DNA of 11,984 nt from a bacterium (GCA_018819665.1 JAHJOY010000037.1:1-11984), one strand, 5' to 3'; counted from the stretch's first letter, positions 1 to 8,146 are shown. Numbers and translations: made by a program. Notes: a model not told the origin generated them from the sequence alone.

Positions 1-4
1 ATAT

Positions 5-25
5 AGTATCGAGTATCGAGTTAAG
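5..25 (+). repeat. Heptamer array A (AGTATCG type)
   Basis: Three consecutive 7-nt units are visible: AGTATCG, AGTATCG, AGTTAAG. A purine-rich stretch (26-49) and a GTAG-footed hairpin (50-74) follow. The array lies downstream of nifJ and is not part of any convincing gene. It belongs to the same word family as the arrays at 3842, 8190 and 8467. Confidence 0.7.
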
Positions 26-49
26 AAAAAGAAATGAAAGATAAAAGAG

Positions 50-74
50 GTAGGGGCAGATCTTGTGTCTGCCC
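50..74 (+). repeat. REP-like GTAG-footed hairpin R1
   Basis: GTAG (50-53) is followed at once by a perfect 7-bp stem, 54-60 (GGGCAGA) with 68-74 (TCTGCCC), and a 7-nt loop. The design, a GTAG tetranucleotide at the foot of a palindrome, matches bacterial REP elements and recurs at 8340, 8392, 8424 and 11671 with different stem sequences. A role as a terminator is less likely because no T-tract follows on either strand. Confidence 0.55.
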
Positions 75-91
75 GTCAGAAATCATGTGCA

Positions 92-132
92 AAGAAGATA
101 CCGCAAATCTTGTGGACTTACGGTATCTTCTT
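92..132 (-). terminator. Candidate transcription terminator of nifJ
   Basis: A perfect 12-bp stem pairs 92-103 with 121-132 around a 17-nt loop, 56 nt beyond the nifJ stop codon. Read on the minus strand, the stem ends in TTCTT with one more T after it, so the U-tract is short and termination efficiency is uncertain. It could instead be another intergenic palindrome. Nothing else in 1-187 looks like a terminator for nifJ. Confidence 0.4.
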
Positions 133-187
133 ATAATTAATACTTACTGTCTCTTGTTAAGAGATTGTCTATATTATAATTTATTTA

Positions 188-3100
188 TTATTTTTTTACA
201 AAAGGTGAGGCTAAGCGTTCATACAGCTTCCAACGTTTTAAAACCCCTTCTTGAGCTTCTTTTAACAATTTTTTAGCTTCCTCTGGCATAATTCGGGTAA
301 GCATTTTGTATCTATTTTCATTATATATATATTCTTCCAAAGGAATGCTCGGAGCTTTGGAATCCAATTGGAGAGGGTTTTTCCCCTCTTTATTAAGATC
401 TGGATTAAATCTTATTAAGGGCCAATATCCCGATTTAACTGCCAGCTTTTGTTGCTCTAAACCATGAATCAAATTAAAGCCATGGCTGATACAAGGACTA
501 TAAGCTATAATAAGAGAAGGGCCATTAAAAGCCTCTGCTTCCCGGAAAGCTTTAATAACTTGCGCATCATTGGCTCCCATTGCCACTCGGGCTACATATA
601 CATCTCCATAGGAAATTGCCATCATTGCCAGATCCTTCTTGAAAGTCCTTTTGCCTCCGGCAGCAAACTTTGCAATTGCACCAAGAGGAGTCGCTTTAGA
701 CATCTGTCCACCAGTATTAGAATAAGTTTCTGAATCTAATACTAAGATATTGACATTACGCCTCTGGGCAATAACATGATCCAATCCTCCATAACCGATA
801 TCATAAGCCCATCCATCTCCTCCTAAAATCCATACGCTCTTTTTAGTAAGAACATCTATCAAGCTAAGCAAGTCTTTTGCTTCTGCTTTATCTATTTTTT
901 TCAATTTCTTTTCTAATGTTTTTATTCTTTCTCTCTGTTTATATAATCCCTCCTCGGTAGACTGATCGGCTTTTTTAATTTCACCAACTAAATCCTTCCC
1001 TATATCAGAAGAAAGCCTGTCCAATAATTCTAAGGCATATTCAAACTGCTTATCTATAGCCAGTCTCATCCCAAATCCAAATTCAGCATTATCTTCGAAG
1101 AGAGAATTAGACCAAGCTGGACCTCTGCCTTCTTTGTTAAAGGTCCAAGGTGTGGTAGGCAAATTTCCTCCATAGATAGAAGAACACCCGGTAGCATTAG
1201 CTATAACAGCTCGATCCCCAAATAGCTGACTTAAAAGTTTTACATACGGAGTTTCTCCACAGCCAGCACAAGCACCGGAGAATTCGAAAAGAGGTTGTAA
1301 GAACTGAACATTTTTAACTGCGCTAAGTTTTAACTCTTTTCGATTAACTTCGGGAATCCCTAAGAAAAATTTCCAATTTTTGGATTCCTGTTCTCTAACA
1401 GGAGGTTGAGAAACCATATTTAAGGCTTTCAATTTAGGATTAGCTTTATTTTTTGCCGGGCAGTTCACCACACAAAGGTTACACCCAGTACAATCTTCAG
1501 GAGAAATCTGAATAGTAAATTTCATACCTTTAAATTGAGAATTTTTTGCTTCTGCAAATTTAAAATTTTCCGGTGCAGAAGAAAGCAATTTTGGATCATA
1601 AACCTTAGCTCTAATAACTGCATGGGGGCATACCATTACACATTTTCCGCACTGGATACAGGTATCTGGATCCCAGGCGGGAATTTCTTGAGCGATATTT
1701 CTCTTTTCCCATTGGGTAGTGCCACTGGGAAAAGTTCCATCAGGAGAAAAGGCACTAACTGGTAAATCATCTCCCTGTCCAGCAATTATCTTTGCGGTTA
1801 CCTTTTGCACAAATTCAGGTGCTTCTACTGGAACAGAAAGATGTTTCGGTAATTTACTATTAGGTTTACTTGGAATCTTTACTTCATGAAGATTCGCAAG
1901 AGCATTGTCTACAGCAGCAAAATTGGTATTTACTATCTTTTCCCCTTTTTTTCCATAAGTTTTCTTGATAAATCGCTTTATAGCCTCAGTTGCCTTTTTA
2001 ATAGGAATAACTTTACTAAGAGAGAAGAAACATACTTGCATTATAGTGTTAATCCTTGCTCCCAAATCTACCTCTTTAGCAATTTTATAAGCGTCAATTA
2101 CATAAAAACGTAACTTTTTCTCGATAATGGTTTCTTGAATTGAGTAAGGCAGATGATCCCATACTTCATCAGCAGAATAAGGGCTGTTCAACAGAAATAC
2201 TGCCCCCGGCTGAGCAGTTTTTAATACATCATAACGCTCCAAGAAGGAGAAATGATGACAAGCTACAAAATTTGCATGGTTGACTAAATAAGTGGAATGA
2301 ATAGGAGTTGGGCCAAACCTTAGATGAGAAATAGTAAGTGCGCCAGCTTTTCGAGAATCATAAACAAAATAACCCTGAGCATAATTATCGGTCTCTTCAC
2401 CGATAATCTTTATAGAATTTTTGTTAGCTCCCACAGTTCCATCTGAACCAAGACCATAAAAGACTGCCCGAGTTCTATCAGCAGGCTCTATGGAAAAATC
2501 AGGATCATAAGAAATACTGGTATGTGTTACATCATCATTTATCCCTATAGTGAAATGATTCTTAGGAACTTCTTTTTTCATCTCCTCAAATATTCCCTTT
2601 ACCATAGCGGGAGTAAATTCTTTAGAAGAAAGTCCGTATCTCCCTCCAATTATTTTAGGAGTCTTTTTGAAGGGGGCTATTCCTTCAGATATTCCTTCCT
2701 GTATTGCTGTTACTATATCAGTATAAAGTGGTTCTCCAATACTTCCCGGTTCTTTAGTGCGGTCCAAAGCAGCTATAGTCTTTACAGTTTTTGGGAGAGA
2801 ATTGATAAAATGTTTAAGAGAAAATGGTCGGTAAAGACGAACTTTTATTAAACCTACTTTTTCTCCTTTTTTCACCAAATACTCCACTGTTTCTTGCACT
2901 GTTTCAGCCCCTGAACCCATTAATATAATAATCCTTTCAGCATCCGGGGCGCCAAAATATTGAAACAGTTCGTATTTTCTCCCCACAACCTTCTCAAATT
3001 TTTCCATAGCTTTTTGCACAATATCCGGGCAATTAAGATAATAAGGATTGACTGTTTCTCTTGCCTGGAAGAATACATCCGGATTTTGAGTTGTCCCTCT

Positions 3101-3745
3101 AATAACAGGGTTATCAGGAGAAAGTGCTCTTTTTCTATGAGCTCTTACTAAATCAGTATTAATCAAACTCTTCATTTCTTCTGGCGTTAAGAGTTCAACT
3201 TTAGATTCTTCGGATGAAGTACGAAAACCATCAAAGAAATGAAGAAAAGGTACTCGGGATTCCAGGGTTGCTGCCTGAGCAATCAAGGGAAAATCCATAG
3301 CTTCCTGAACTGAATTAGATGCAAGTAAAGCAAAACCGGTTGATCTGGTTGCCATTACATCACTGTGATCTCCAAATATGGAAAGTGCTTGACAGGCCAC
3401 CGAACGAGCAGCAACATTAAACACAGTTGAAGTTAATTCCCCGGCAATTTTAAACATATTAGGGATCATTAGCAAAAGTCCTTGAGATGCTGTAAAGGTG
3501 GTAGTAAGAGCACCTCTCTGTAAAGCTCCATGAACTGCACCAGACGCGCCTCCTTCGCTTTGCATTTCAGTTACTTGAGGAACTGTATCCCAGATATTTG
3601 TCTTTTTTTCAGCAGACCAAAGGTCAGCCAGTTCACCCATTAAAGAAGAAGGGGTGATAGGGTATATTGCCACAACTTCATTTAAATGATACGCTGTATG
3701 AGCAGTTGCGGTATTTCCGTCAATAGTAACTTTTTTTTTGTTCAT
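188..3745 (-). CDS. nifJ: Pyruvate:ferredoxin (flavodoxin) oxidoreductase, single-chain
   Basis: PFOR oxidatively decarboxylates pyruvate with CoA to acetyl-CoA and CO2 and reduces ferredoxin or flavodoxin; it is a cytoplasmic homodimer. The 1185 residues match the usual single-chain length. The substrate and TPP residues sit at the Desulfovibrio africanus positions: T31 in YPITPS, E64 and R114. Two 4Fe-4S ferredoxin motifs are complete: C696/C699/C702/C706 and C752/C755/C758/C762. The proximal-cluster cysteines C826, C829, C854 and C1085 keep the known spacing. The TPP/Mg motif runs from GDG (976-978) to N1010. The ATG at 3745 has a GGAGG at 3758-3762, 12 nt upstream, which is slightly long. 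The gene stands alone, separated from recR by 223 bp containing a repeat array. Nothing is missing, so it should be active. Confidence 0.97.
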   Translation of the reverse strand: MNKKKVTIDGNTATAHTAYHLNEVVAIYPITPSSLMGELADLWSAEKKTNIWDTVPQVTEMQSEGGASGAVHGALQRGALTTTFTASQGLLLMIPNMFKIAGELTSTVFNVAARSVACQALSIFGDHSDVMATRSTGFALLASNSVQEAMDFPLIAQAATLESRVPFLHFFDGFRTSSEESKVELLTPEEMKSLINTDLVRAHRKRALSPDNPVIRGTTQNPDVFFQARETVNPYYLNCPDIVQKAMEKFEKVVGRKYELFQYFGAPDAERIIILMGSGAETVQETVEYLVKKGEKVGLIKVRLYRPFSLKHFINSLPKTVKTIAALDRTKEPGSIGEPLYTDIVTAIQEGISEGIAPFKKTPKIIGGRYGLSSKEFTPAMVKGIFEEMKKEVPKNHFTIGINDDVTHTSISYDPDFSIEPADRTRAVFYGLGSDGTVGANKNSIKIIGEETDNYAQGYFVYDSRKAGALTISHLRFGPTPIHSTYLVNHANFVACHHFSFLERYDVLKTAQPGAVFLLNSPYSADEVWDHLPYSIQETIIEKKLRFYVIDAYKIAKEVDLGARINTIMQVCFFSLSKVIPIKKATEAIKRFIKKTYGKKGEKIVNTNFAAVDNALANLHEVKIPSKPNSKLPKHLSVPVEAPEFVQKVTAKIIAGQGDDLPVSAFSPDGTFPSGTTQWEKRNIAQEIPAWDPDTCIQCGKCVMVCPHAVIRAKVYDPKLLSSAPENFKFAEAKNSQFKGMKFTIQISPEDCTGCNLCVVNCPAKNKANPKLKALNMVSQPPVREQESKNWKFFLGIPEVNRKELKLSAVKNVQFLQPLFEFSGACAGCGETPYVKLLSQLFGDRAVIANATGCSSIYGGNLPTTPWTFNKEGRGPAWSNSLFEDNAEFGFGMRLAIDKQFEYALELLDRLSSDIGKDLVGEIKKADQSTEEGLYKQRERIKTLEKKLKKIDKAEAKDLLSLIDVLTKKSVWILGGDGWAYDIGYGGLDHVIAQRRNVNILVLDSETYSNTGGQMSKATPLGAIAKFAAGGKRTFKKDLAMMAISYGDVYVARVAMGANDAQVIKAFREAEAFNGPSLIIAYSPCISHGFNLIHGLEQQKLAVKSGYWPLIRFNPDLNKEGKNPLQLDSKAPSIPLEEYIYNENRYKMLTRIMPEEAKKLLKEAQEGVLKRWKLYERLASPFVKK

Positions 3746-3803
3746 TATTATATTGTGCCTCCATTTTTAGATATTATTTTTTATTATCTTTCAAATCTTC
3801 TTT

Positions 3804-3831
3804 ATTTTACCAAATAAATTAAAAACTTAAA
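3804..3831 (-). promoter_or_regulatory. Weak candidate promoter of nifJ
   Basis: Read on the minus strand, an extended -10 (TGG then TAAAAT, 3804-3809) has a poor -35 (TTTAAG, 3826-3831) 16 nt upstream. It lies between the heptamer array at 3842-3876 and the ribosome binding site. The extended -10 is the main support; the -35 is weak. Confidence 0.3.
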
Positions 3832-3841
3832 GCAATTTTTT

Positions 3842-3876
3842 CGTATCGCGTATTGCGTATCGAGTATCGCGTGAAG
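3842..3876 (+). repeat. Heptamer array B (CGTATCG type)
   Basis: Five units stand in unbroken 7-nt register: CGTATCG, CGTATTG, CGTATCG, AGTATCG, CGTGAAG. The array lies in the recR-nifJ spacer (3746-3968), just upstream of the putative nifJ promoter. The rest of that spacer is AT-rich and holds a 10-nt palindrome GGTAATTACC (3885-3894) but no recognisable gene. Confidence 0.75.
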
Positions 3877-3968
3877 AAAAATAAAGGTAATTACCATTCT
3901 TTTCTTCATCTAACTACCACACTAAAATTTATACTAACATCTTAAACGATATTTTTAAGGATAATTAA

Positions 3969-4574
3969 TTATTTAATTTCTTGCCTTCCCATTAAGGCTT
4001 GAGTTAAAGTCACTTCATCTGCAAATTCCAAGCTTCCCCCTATAGGAACACCATAAGCAATGCGAGTTACTTTAATTTTTAAAGGTTCAATCAATTTAGC
4101 AATATAAGAGGCGGTAACTTCTCCCTCAATATTGGGATTGGTGGCTAATATTATCTCTTTTATCTTTTCAGTCTTTAGCCTTTTTAATAAACTATTAATC
4201 TTTAAATTTTCCGGTTCTACTCCGTCTAAAGGAGAGATTACTCCTTCCAAAACATGGTATAAACCTTTATATTCCCCCGTATTTTCTATGGCAATCAAAT
4301 CTCTTGCCCTTTCTACGACACATATAATAGACTTATCTCTATTAATGTTCTGGCAAATTTCACATATCTCTTGATCGGTTATATTACCACAAATTGAACA
4401 ATTTTTAACTTTTTCTTTGGCCTCTAATATTGCCTTAGCTAAACTTGCAACACTTTCCGAGGAATTCTTTAAAATATAAAAAGCTAATCTCTGGGCTGTC
4501 TTGGGGCCTATGCCCGGCATTTTCGAAAATTCATCAATTAATCTAGCAAAAGGTTTAGTATATCTAAAGGACAC
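3969..4574 (-). CDS. recR: Recombination mediator protein RecR
   Basis: RecR works with RecO (and RecF) to load RecA onto SSB-coated single-stranded DNA during gap repair. The 201 residues match the family. Order of parts: helix-hairpin-helix around residues 11-40 (PGIGPKTAQR at 20-29), a four-cysteine zinc site C59/C62/C71/C74, and a Toprim domain from about 82 to 175 with the acidic region at NPNIEGE. The start is GTG at 4574. A very strong ribosome binding site, GAGGAGG (4580-4586), directly abuts the ybaB stop codon, so recR is probably translationally coupled to ybaB. It is the last gene of the dnaX-ybaB-recR unit. I see no clear terminator after it. Confidence 0.97.
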   Translation of the reverse strand: MSFRYTKPFARLIDEFSKMPGIGPKTAQRLAFYILKNSSESVASLAKAILEAKEKVKNCSICGNITDQEICEICQNINRDKSIICVVERARDLIAIENTGEYKGLYHVLEGVISPLDGVEPENLKINSLLKRLKTEKIKEIILATNPNIEGEVTASYIAKLIEPLKIKVTRIAYGVPIGGSLEFADEVTLTQALMGRQEIK

Positions 4575-4586
4575 CTTTGCCTCCTC

Positions 4587-4895
4587 TTAAAATAATCCAG
4601 GAACATTAATGCCCCCGGTCAATTTATTCATTTCCTGAGCAGCCAACTCTTTTGACTGACGTATTGATTCATTGACTGCTGCCAAAATTAAGTCTTCTAA
4701 CATCTCTTTTTCATTTGCATCTATTACATCTGGTTCTATTTTTATTTCTTTAATTTCTTGTTGGCCATTTATTACAATCTCAATCATCCCTCCACCAGAA
4801 GAAACTCTAACTTCTTTCTGAGCCAACTCTTTTTTCATCTCTTCCATCTTTTTCTGCATAGCTTGCGCTTGTTTCATAAGAAATTTCATATCCAT
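4587..4895 (-). CDS. ybaB: YbaB/EbfC family nucleoid-associated protein
   Basis: Members are small dimeric DNA-binding proteins linked to nucleoid structure. The 102-residue length is typical. A helical, Lys/Glu/Gln-rich N-terminus (MKQAQAMQKKMEEMKKEL) leads into the family core (SSGGGMIEIVINGQQEI), and the C-terminus has the usual Gly-rich tail (GGINVPGLF). The gene lies between dnaX (34-bp gap) and recR (12 bp, filled by the recR ribosome binding site), its conserved place in many bacteria. An AAGGAGG lies 14 nt before the ATG, longer than usual, but no better in-frame start lies between. Confidence 0.93.
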   Translation of the reverse strand: MDMKFLMKQAQAMQKKMEEMKKELAQKEVRVSSGGGMIEIVINGQQEIKEIKIEPDVIDANEKEMLEDLILAAVNESIRQSKELAAQEMNKLTGGINVPGLF

Positions 4896-4929
4896 TGCTT
4901 TTCTTGCTTCCTCCTTTCTCTAAAATACT

Positions 4930-6684
4930 CTATTTCTCCTCAGTAATCGTTCCTTCAAATAAATTTAAGGACTCTTTAATCAATATATTATCTTTTGAAA
5001 TCTCATTACTTCTTTTTTTTATATTATCTTTCTCTTCTCCTGCTCTTTCTGCTCTTTCTGCTCTTTCTGCTCTTTCTTTGTTCTCTTCATTTCTTGTTTT
5101 TGCGGCTTTTTTCTTATTTTCTTGTTCAACCTCTAAAAAAGAATCTTCCTTGCTATTGTTATTAATAATACATTCTATAGCTAAAAGTCTGCCGGTTTTT
5201 TCTTTAATTAATTCTTGTAATAATATTTTATTATTTTGCTTTTCTAAACTCTCTTTGTGAAATGTATATTCCTTATTAAACCCGATTATCAATTTATCAT
5301 TTTCAATAGTGATTGAATTGTTAGCAATGATAAAAGAATAGACAGCCATTTTAGTTTTTTTTATCCTATCTAAAATCGTGGGCCATGCCTGCGTTAATTC
5401 TAAATTAATAGGTGACTCTTTAGCCTTAATAGAAGAACCCTCATTACTTTTAATTTTATCCTGAATCTTCTTCTTTGGTGGCACTTCCTCTCTTGTTCCC
5501 GTGTTTTTCTTGCCTGATATTAATATATCTTTCTTTGTGGAGAAGTCTAAGAAATACTCATCTTTTTCTTCTTCAACCTCTTTTAAAGAATAACTCTCAG
5601 CTGCAGTAAATTTGATAACTAACATCTCCAATAAAATCCAGGGGTGGCGAATATATCTCATCTTTCTTTCTGCTTCAGCCAGATAATCAACGATATTAAA
5701 TAATTTTTCCAATTTAATTATTTTAGATTGTTTTAATAAACGTTCCCTATCTTCGATAAATATACCCTGAAGATTCAGTATTTCTTTTTGGCAAACTTTG
5801 GCTAGAGATAAATTATGAACATACTCCATCAAGTTTTTTATAAATTGGGAGGCATCTCCTCCTAAATCAGATGTTCGGTTAATTATCTCTATTCCCTTAA
5901 GTGTATCATCCTTTATTATTGCCTCTATAAACTCAAAAAAAACCTCTTCTTCAATTATTCCTAAAACCTCACTGACACTTTGAGAAGTTATATCTTTGCC
6001 ACAATAAGCAATTATTTGATCTAAAGTACTTTCAGCATCACGCATAGAACCCGTCGAACTTCGGGCTATCATATTTAAAGTCTTATCATTTATATTTAAT
6101 CCTTCATCTTTTGCAATCATTTTTAACTTATTTATGATATCCGCTAAAGATATCCTTCTAAAATTAAACCACTGACATCGGGATAAAATAGTGCTGGGAA
6201 TTTTATGGGGGTCGGTGGTGGCAAATATAAAAATCACATGTGAAGGTGGTTCTTCCAGAGTTTTCAACAAAGCATTAAACGCGCCTTGAGATAACATGTG
6301 TACTTCATCAATAATATATATCTTATATTTTCCCTCAGCGGGTGCAAAGTTAACTTTATTTCTTAATTCTCTAATGCTATCAACTCCATTATTAGAGGCA
6401 CCGTCTATTTCTATTACATCCATAGAATAGCCATCGGTGATTCTAATACATCTCTCACATTTATTGCAGGGATGAGGAGTTGACCCCTTTTCACAGTTTA
6501 ATGATTTAGCTAAAATACGAGCAGTTGTTGTCTTCCCTACTCCTCTTGGACCAGAAAAAATATAAGCATGAGAAATTCTATTTAAAGAAATAGCATTAAC
6601 TAAAGTTTGGGTAATATGTTTCTGCCCAATTATATCCTCAAAAGTCTGTGGTCTCCATTTGCGATAAAGTGATTTGTATTCCAT
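4930..6684 (-). CDS. dnaX: DNA polymerase III subunit gamma/tau
   Basis: DnaX is the ATPase of the clamp loader that places the sliding clamp on DNA. In the 584 residues I see a Walker A GPRGVGKT (45-52), a zinc site C64/C73/C76/C79, a Walker B with DEVH (126-129), and the SRC sensor motif (168-170). A tau-like C-terminal domain covers about 434-510 (AWPTILDRIKKTK onward). Charged linkers separate the domains; one holds four ERA repeats encoded by a 9-bp tandem repeat. The ATG at 6684 has GGGAG 6-7 nt upstream. The gene follows the SRP RNA and precedes ybaB and recR, as in Bacillus. I see no internal frameshift site placed to make a classical gamma form. Confidence 0.97.
   Translation of the reverse strand: MEYKSLYRKWRPQTFEDIIGQKHITQTLVNAISLNRISHAYIFSGPRGVGKTTTARILAKSLNCEKGSTPHPCNKCERCIRITDGYSMDVIEIDGASNNGVDSIRELRNKVNFAPAEGKYKIYIIDEVHMLSQGAFNALLKTLEEPPSHVIFIFATTDPHKIPSTILSRCQWFNFRRISLADIINKLKMIAKDEGLNINDKTLNMIARSSTGSMRDAESTLDQIIAYCGKDITSQSVSEVLGIIEEEVFFEFIEAIIKDDTLKGIEIINRTSDLGGDASQFIKNLMEYVHNLSLAKVCQKEILNLQGIFIEDRERLLKQSKIIKLEKLFNIVDYLAEAERKMRYIRHPWILLEMLVIKFTAAESYSLKEVEEEKDEYFLDFSTKKDILISGKKNTGTREEVPPKKKIQDKIKSNEGSSIKAKESPINLELTQAWPTILDRIKKTKMAVYSFIIANNSITIENDKLIIGFNKEYTFHKESLEKQNNKILLQELIKEKTGRLLAIECIINNNSKEDSFLEVEQENKKKAAKTRNEENKERAERAERAERAGEEKDNIKKRSNEISKDNILIKESLNLFEGTITEEK
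5041..5076 (+). repeat. Perfect 9-bp tandem repeat x4 inside dnaX
   Basis: Four identical 9-mers (TGCTCTTTC on the plus strand) stand head to tail. On the coding strand they encode four Glu-Arg-Ala units in a charged linker near the DnaX C-terminus. Because 9 is a multiple of 3, changes in copy number would keep the reading frame, so this may vary between strains. Confidence 0.9.
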
Positions 6685-6771
6685 AAATACTCCCTATAAT
6701 CTAATCTAAATTCAGATAAAAATTCCCTTCAAATTATCAATTTTTGCTTTATTAACAACTGTAATTTTAAT

Positions 6772-7040
6772 GATCGTGCACCTGCCTCCGATTCACCCTT
6801 CCAAGCGATACTAAGACAGTTTGCTCCAATCAGGTTTACCTGCGGCACCCAAAGAGATTTGCTTACCGCTGCTTCTTTCCAGATCTGACGGAGTTCACAA
6901 TTCTTTGCTGCACAGGGCCCAATCTTCATCACCACTTATCTTAGCCGGCCTCAAAAGGATAAAACCTCGGGTAGGAATTCAACCCTGCTGTAGCGGATTG
7001 CAGGTTACAGGGCACCGCTATCTCCCCGTCTAGCACGATC
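6772..7040 (-). ncRNA. ffs: Signal recognition particle RNA, large type with Alu domain
   Basis: This is the RNA scaffold of SRP, which binds Ffh and directs nascent membrane and secreted proteins to the membrane. At about 269 nt it resembles the Bacillus scRNA. The first and last 8 nt (GATCGTGC and GCACGATC) pair perfectly. The Alu-domain UGUAA motif lies at 7005-7009, and the Ffh-binding hairpin has a GGAA tetraloop (6877-6880) followed by the asymmetric AGAAGCAGCGG loop. A -10-like TAAAAT (7045-7050) sits just upstream with only a poor -35, so it may be transcribed from its own weak promoter or from the tRNA-Ser promoter at 7207-7235. No terminator is visible before dnaX. Confidence 0.95.
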
Positions 7041-7087
7041 ACCTATTTTAATCTTAAAATATTTACTTAAGAAAATTACTTTAAAAC

Positions 7088-7181
7088 TGGCGGAGAGGGC
7101 GGGATTCGAACCCGCGTGACAGCTTATGGCCGCCTAATCGCTCTCCAGGCGATCCCGTTATGACCACTTCGGTACCTCTCC
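7088..7181 (-). tRNA. tRNA-Ser (anticodon GGA)
   Basis: The cloverleaf is complete: acceptor stem GGAGAGG with CCTCTCC, anticodon stem ATCGC/GCGAT around loop CTGGAGA (anticodon at 7144-7146), a long class II variable arm, T stem GCGGG/CCCGC, and discriminator G. The CCA end is encoded (7088-7090). It reads UCC and UCU serine codons. A strong promoter lies 25 nt upstream. Confidence 0.96.
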
Positions 7182-7206
7182 TCTATCTTTTTTATCTGCC
7201 TTATAA

Positions 7207-7235
7207 ATAATAACCTTAATAACCGTTGGTGTCAA
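7207..7235 (-). promoter_or_regulatory. Sigma-A-type promoter before tRNA-Ser(GGA)
   Basis: A perfect -35 TTGACA (7230-7235) and -10 TATTAT (7207-7212) are separated by exactly 17 nt. Transcription should start near 7200, about 20 nt before the tRNA. Since no terminator is evident, it may also drive the SRP RNA and perhaps dnaX-ybaB-recR. Confidence 0.8.
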
Positions 7236-7313
7236 AAATATTTTTTTGTTAAATCTTTCCATTATCTCAATACATTTTAGCTTAACTTCTATCAATTTAA
7301 AAACTATTAATTT

Positions 7314-7408
7314 TGGCGGAGAGGGCGGGATTCGAACCCGCGAGACAGGGACTACCCGCCTACTCGATTTCGAGTCGAGCGCTTTCAGCCGGGCTCAGCC
7401 ACCTCTCC
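7314..7408 (-). tRNA. tRNA-Ser (anticodon CGA)
   Basis: A complete class II cloverleaf: acceptor GGAGAGG/CCTCTCC, anticodon stem CTCGA/TCGAG around loop CTCGAAA (anticodon at 7370-7372), long variable arm, T stem GCGGG/CCCGC, discriminator G, and encoded CCA (7314-7316). It reads UCG. Its 3' end is identical over 29 nt to that of the neighbouring tRNA-Ser(GGA), consistent with a shared identity set or a duplication. No convincing promoter lies immediately upstream, so it may depend on readthrough from tadA. Confidence 0.96.
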
Positions 7409-7416
7409 TTTTATAT

Positions 7417-7448
7417 TAGTCGTTAGTGAATAGTGAATAGTCGTTAGT
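7417..7448 (+). repeat. Heptamer array E (TAGTGAA/TAGTCGT type)
   Basis: Units TAGTCGT, TAGTGAA, TAGTGAA, TAGTCGT and a partial TAGT follow one another in exact 7-nt register, in the spacer between tadA and tRNA-Ser(CGA). The word differs from the AGTATCG arrays but the period is the same. A single TAGTCGT also occurs at 11631-11637, upstream of deoD. Confidence 0.75.
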
Positions 7449-7471
7449 TTCAAATGCAAAATACAAGATAA

Positions 7472-7530
7472 ATTGGTTAGCTGGTTTAATATTAATAATT
7501 TATTAACCATTAACGAGCTAACTAACCAAT
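7472..7530. repeat. Imperfect 59-nt palindrome downstream of tadA
   Basis: The outer 9 bp pair perfectly: ATTGGTTAG (7472-7480) with CTAACCAAT (7522-7530). The inner part is only loosely complementary and carries repeated words such as ATTAACC/ATTAACG. It begins 17 nt beyond the tadA stop codon. With no T-tract on the minus strand it is not a standard terminator. Confidence 0.5.
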
Positions 7531-7547
7531 CAAAATACATAATTAAA

Positions 7548-8009
7548 TTAACGTCTTTCCTGAAAGAATTTTTGTAAAATTAAACTACATTCCTTTTTTA
7601 ATACTCCGCTTACTACTTCCATTTGATGATTAAATCTCTTATCTTGTACGATGTTTATGATGCTGCCTGCTGCCCCGGCTTTAGGGTCAGGAGTCCCAAA
7701 TATTAATCTATTAATTCTAGCCTGAAGCATGGCATAGGCACACATCGGACAAGGTTCTAAGGTAACATAAAGGTCAATATCTTCTAAATACCAGCTTCCT
7801 AAGTATTTAGCAGCTTGTTGGATTACTAATATTTCAGCATGAGCAGTAGGATCCTGTAACTCTTCTTTCTGATTATGAGCCCGGGCTATTATCTTATTTT
7901 GATATACAACTACCGCTCCGACCGGTACTTCCTGACGGGAATAAGCGATTTCTGCCTCTTTTAAGGCTTCTTGCATCAAGCTAATATCTTTATCATTATT
8001 TTTTGGCAT
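7548..8009 (-). CDS. tadA: tRNA-specific adenosine-34 deaminase
   Basis: TadA deaminates A34 of tRNA-Arg(ACG) to inosine, so that one tRNA reads CGU, CGC and CGA. The 153 residues fit the family. The zinc and catalytic set is complete: H57-A-E59 and PCPMC with C87 and C90. The frame stays open back into the tRNA-Arg gene, but that extension (from a GTG at 8114) is tRNA sequence read as protein, so I place the start at the ATG at 8009. Its ribosome binding site is weak (a GGAA about 15 nt away); an ATG 11 codons later is possible. The gene lies 34 nt downstream of its own substrate tRNA, on the same strand. Confidence 0.95.
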   Translation of the reverse strand: MPKNNDKDISLMQEALKEAEIAYSRQEVPVGAVVVYQNKIIARAHNQKEELQDPTAHAEILVIQQAAKYLGSWYLEDIDLYVTLEPCPMCAYAMLQARINRLIFGTPDPKAGAAGSIINIVQDKRFNHQMEVVSGVLKKECSLILQKFFQERR

Positions 8010-8043
8010 ATTTTTTATGAAGACTTTCCGGAAGTATTGATAT

Positions 8044-8120
8044 TGGTGCGCCCGGAGGGACTCGAACCCCCAGTCTACTGATCCGTAGTCAGTTGCTTTA
8101 TCCAATTGAGCCACGGGCGC
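8044..8120 (-). tRNA. tRNA-Arg (anticodon ACG, read as ICG)
   Basis: The 77-nt gene folds with acceptor GCGCCCG/CGGGCGC, anticodon stem ACTGA/TCAGT around loop CTACGGA (anticodon at 8084-8086), T stem GGGGG/CCCTC, discriminator A and encoded CCA (8044-8046). The D stem has one mismatch (C-A). It is the usual bacterial substrate of TadA, whose gene follows directly. Confidence 0.97.
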
Positions 8121-8146
8121 TCTATTAAAATAAAAGTTCCCTATTG

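Noticed and set aside
34..276. 80-residue plus-strand open frame at the left edge
   Set aside because: It runs through repeats and antisense to the nifJ 3' end, with no family resemblance.
5013..5020. Run of eight A on the dnaX coding strand, which reads A AAA AAA in the right frame for -1 slippage
   Set aside because: It lies about 20 codons before the end, so slippage could not create a gamma-like short form; no downstream hairpin was seen.
4895..5260. 121-residue Leu/Ser-rich plus-strand open frame
   Set aside because: It is antisense to dnaX, and its low complexity reflects the 9-bp repeat and A-rich codons on the other strand.
6729..7033. Open frames on both strands over the SRP RNA
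   Set aside because: The region is fully explained by the SRP RNA (paired ends, UGUAA motif, GGAA tetraloop).
7088..7342. 29-nt direct repeat shared by 7088-7116 and 7314-7342 as a possible attachment site
   Set aside because: It is the conserved 3' half of two tRNA-Ser genes, and no integrase gene or foreign cargo lies between.
8010..8114. N-terminal extension of TadA beginning MAQLDKATDYGSVDW
   Set aside because: It is the tRNA-Arg gene translated in frame from a GTG; tRNA structure accounts for the sequence completely.
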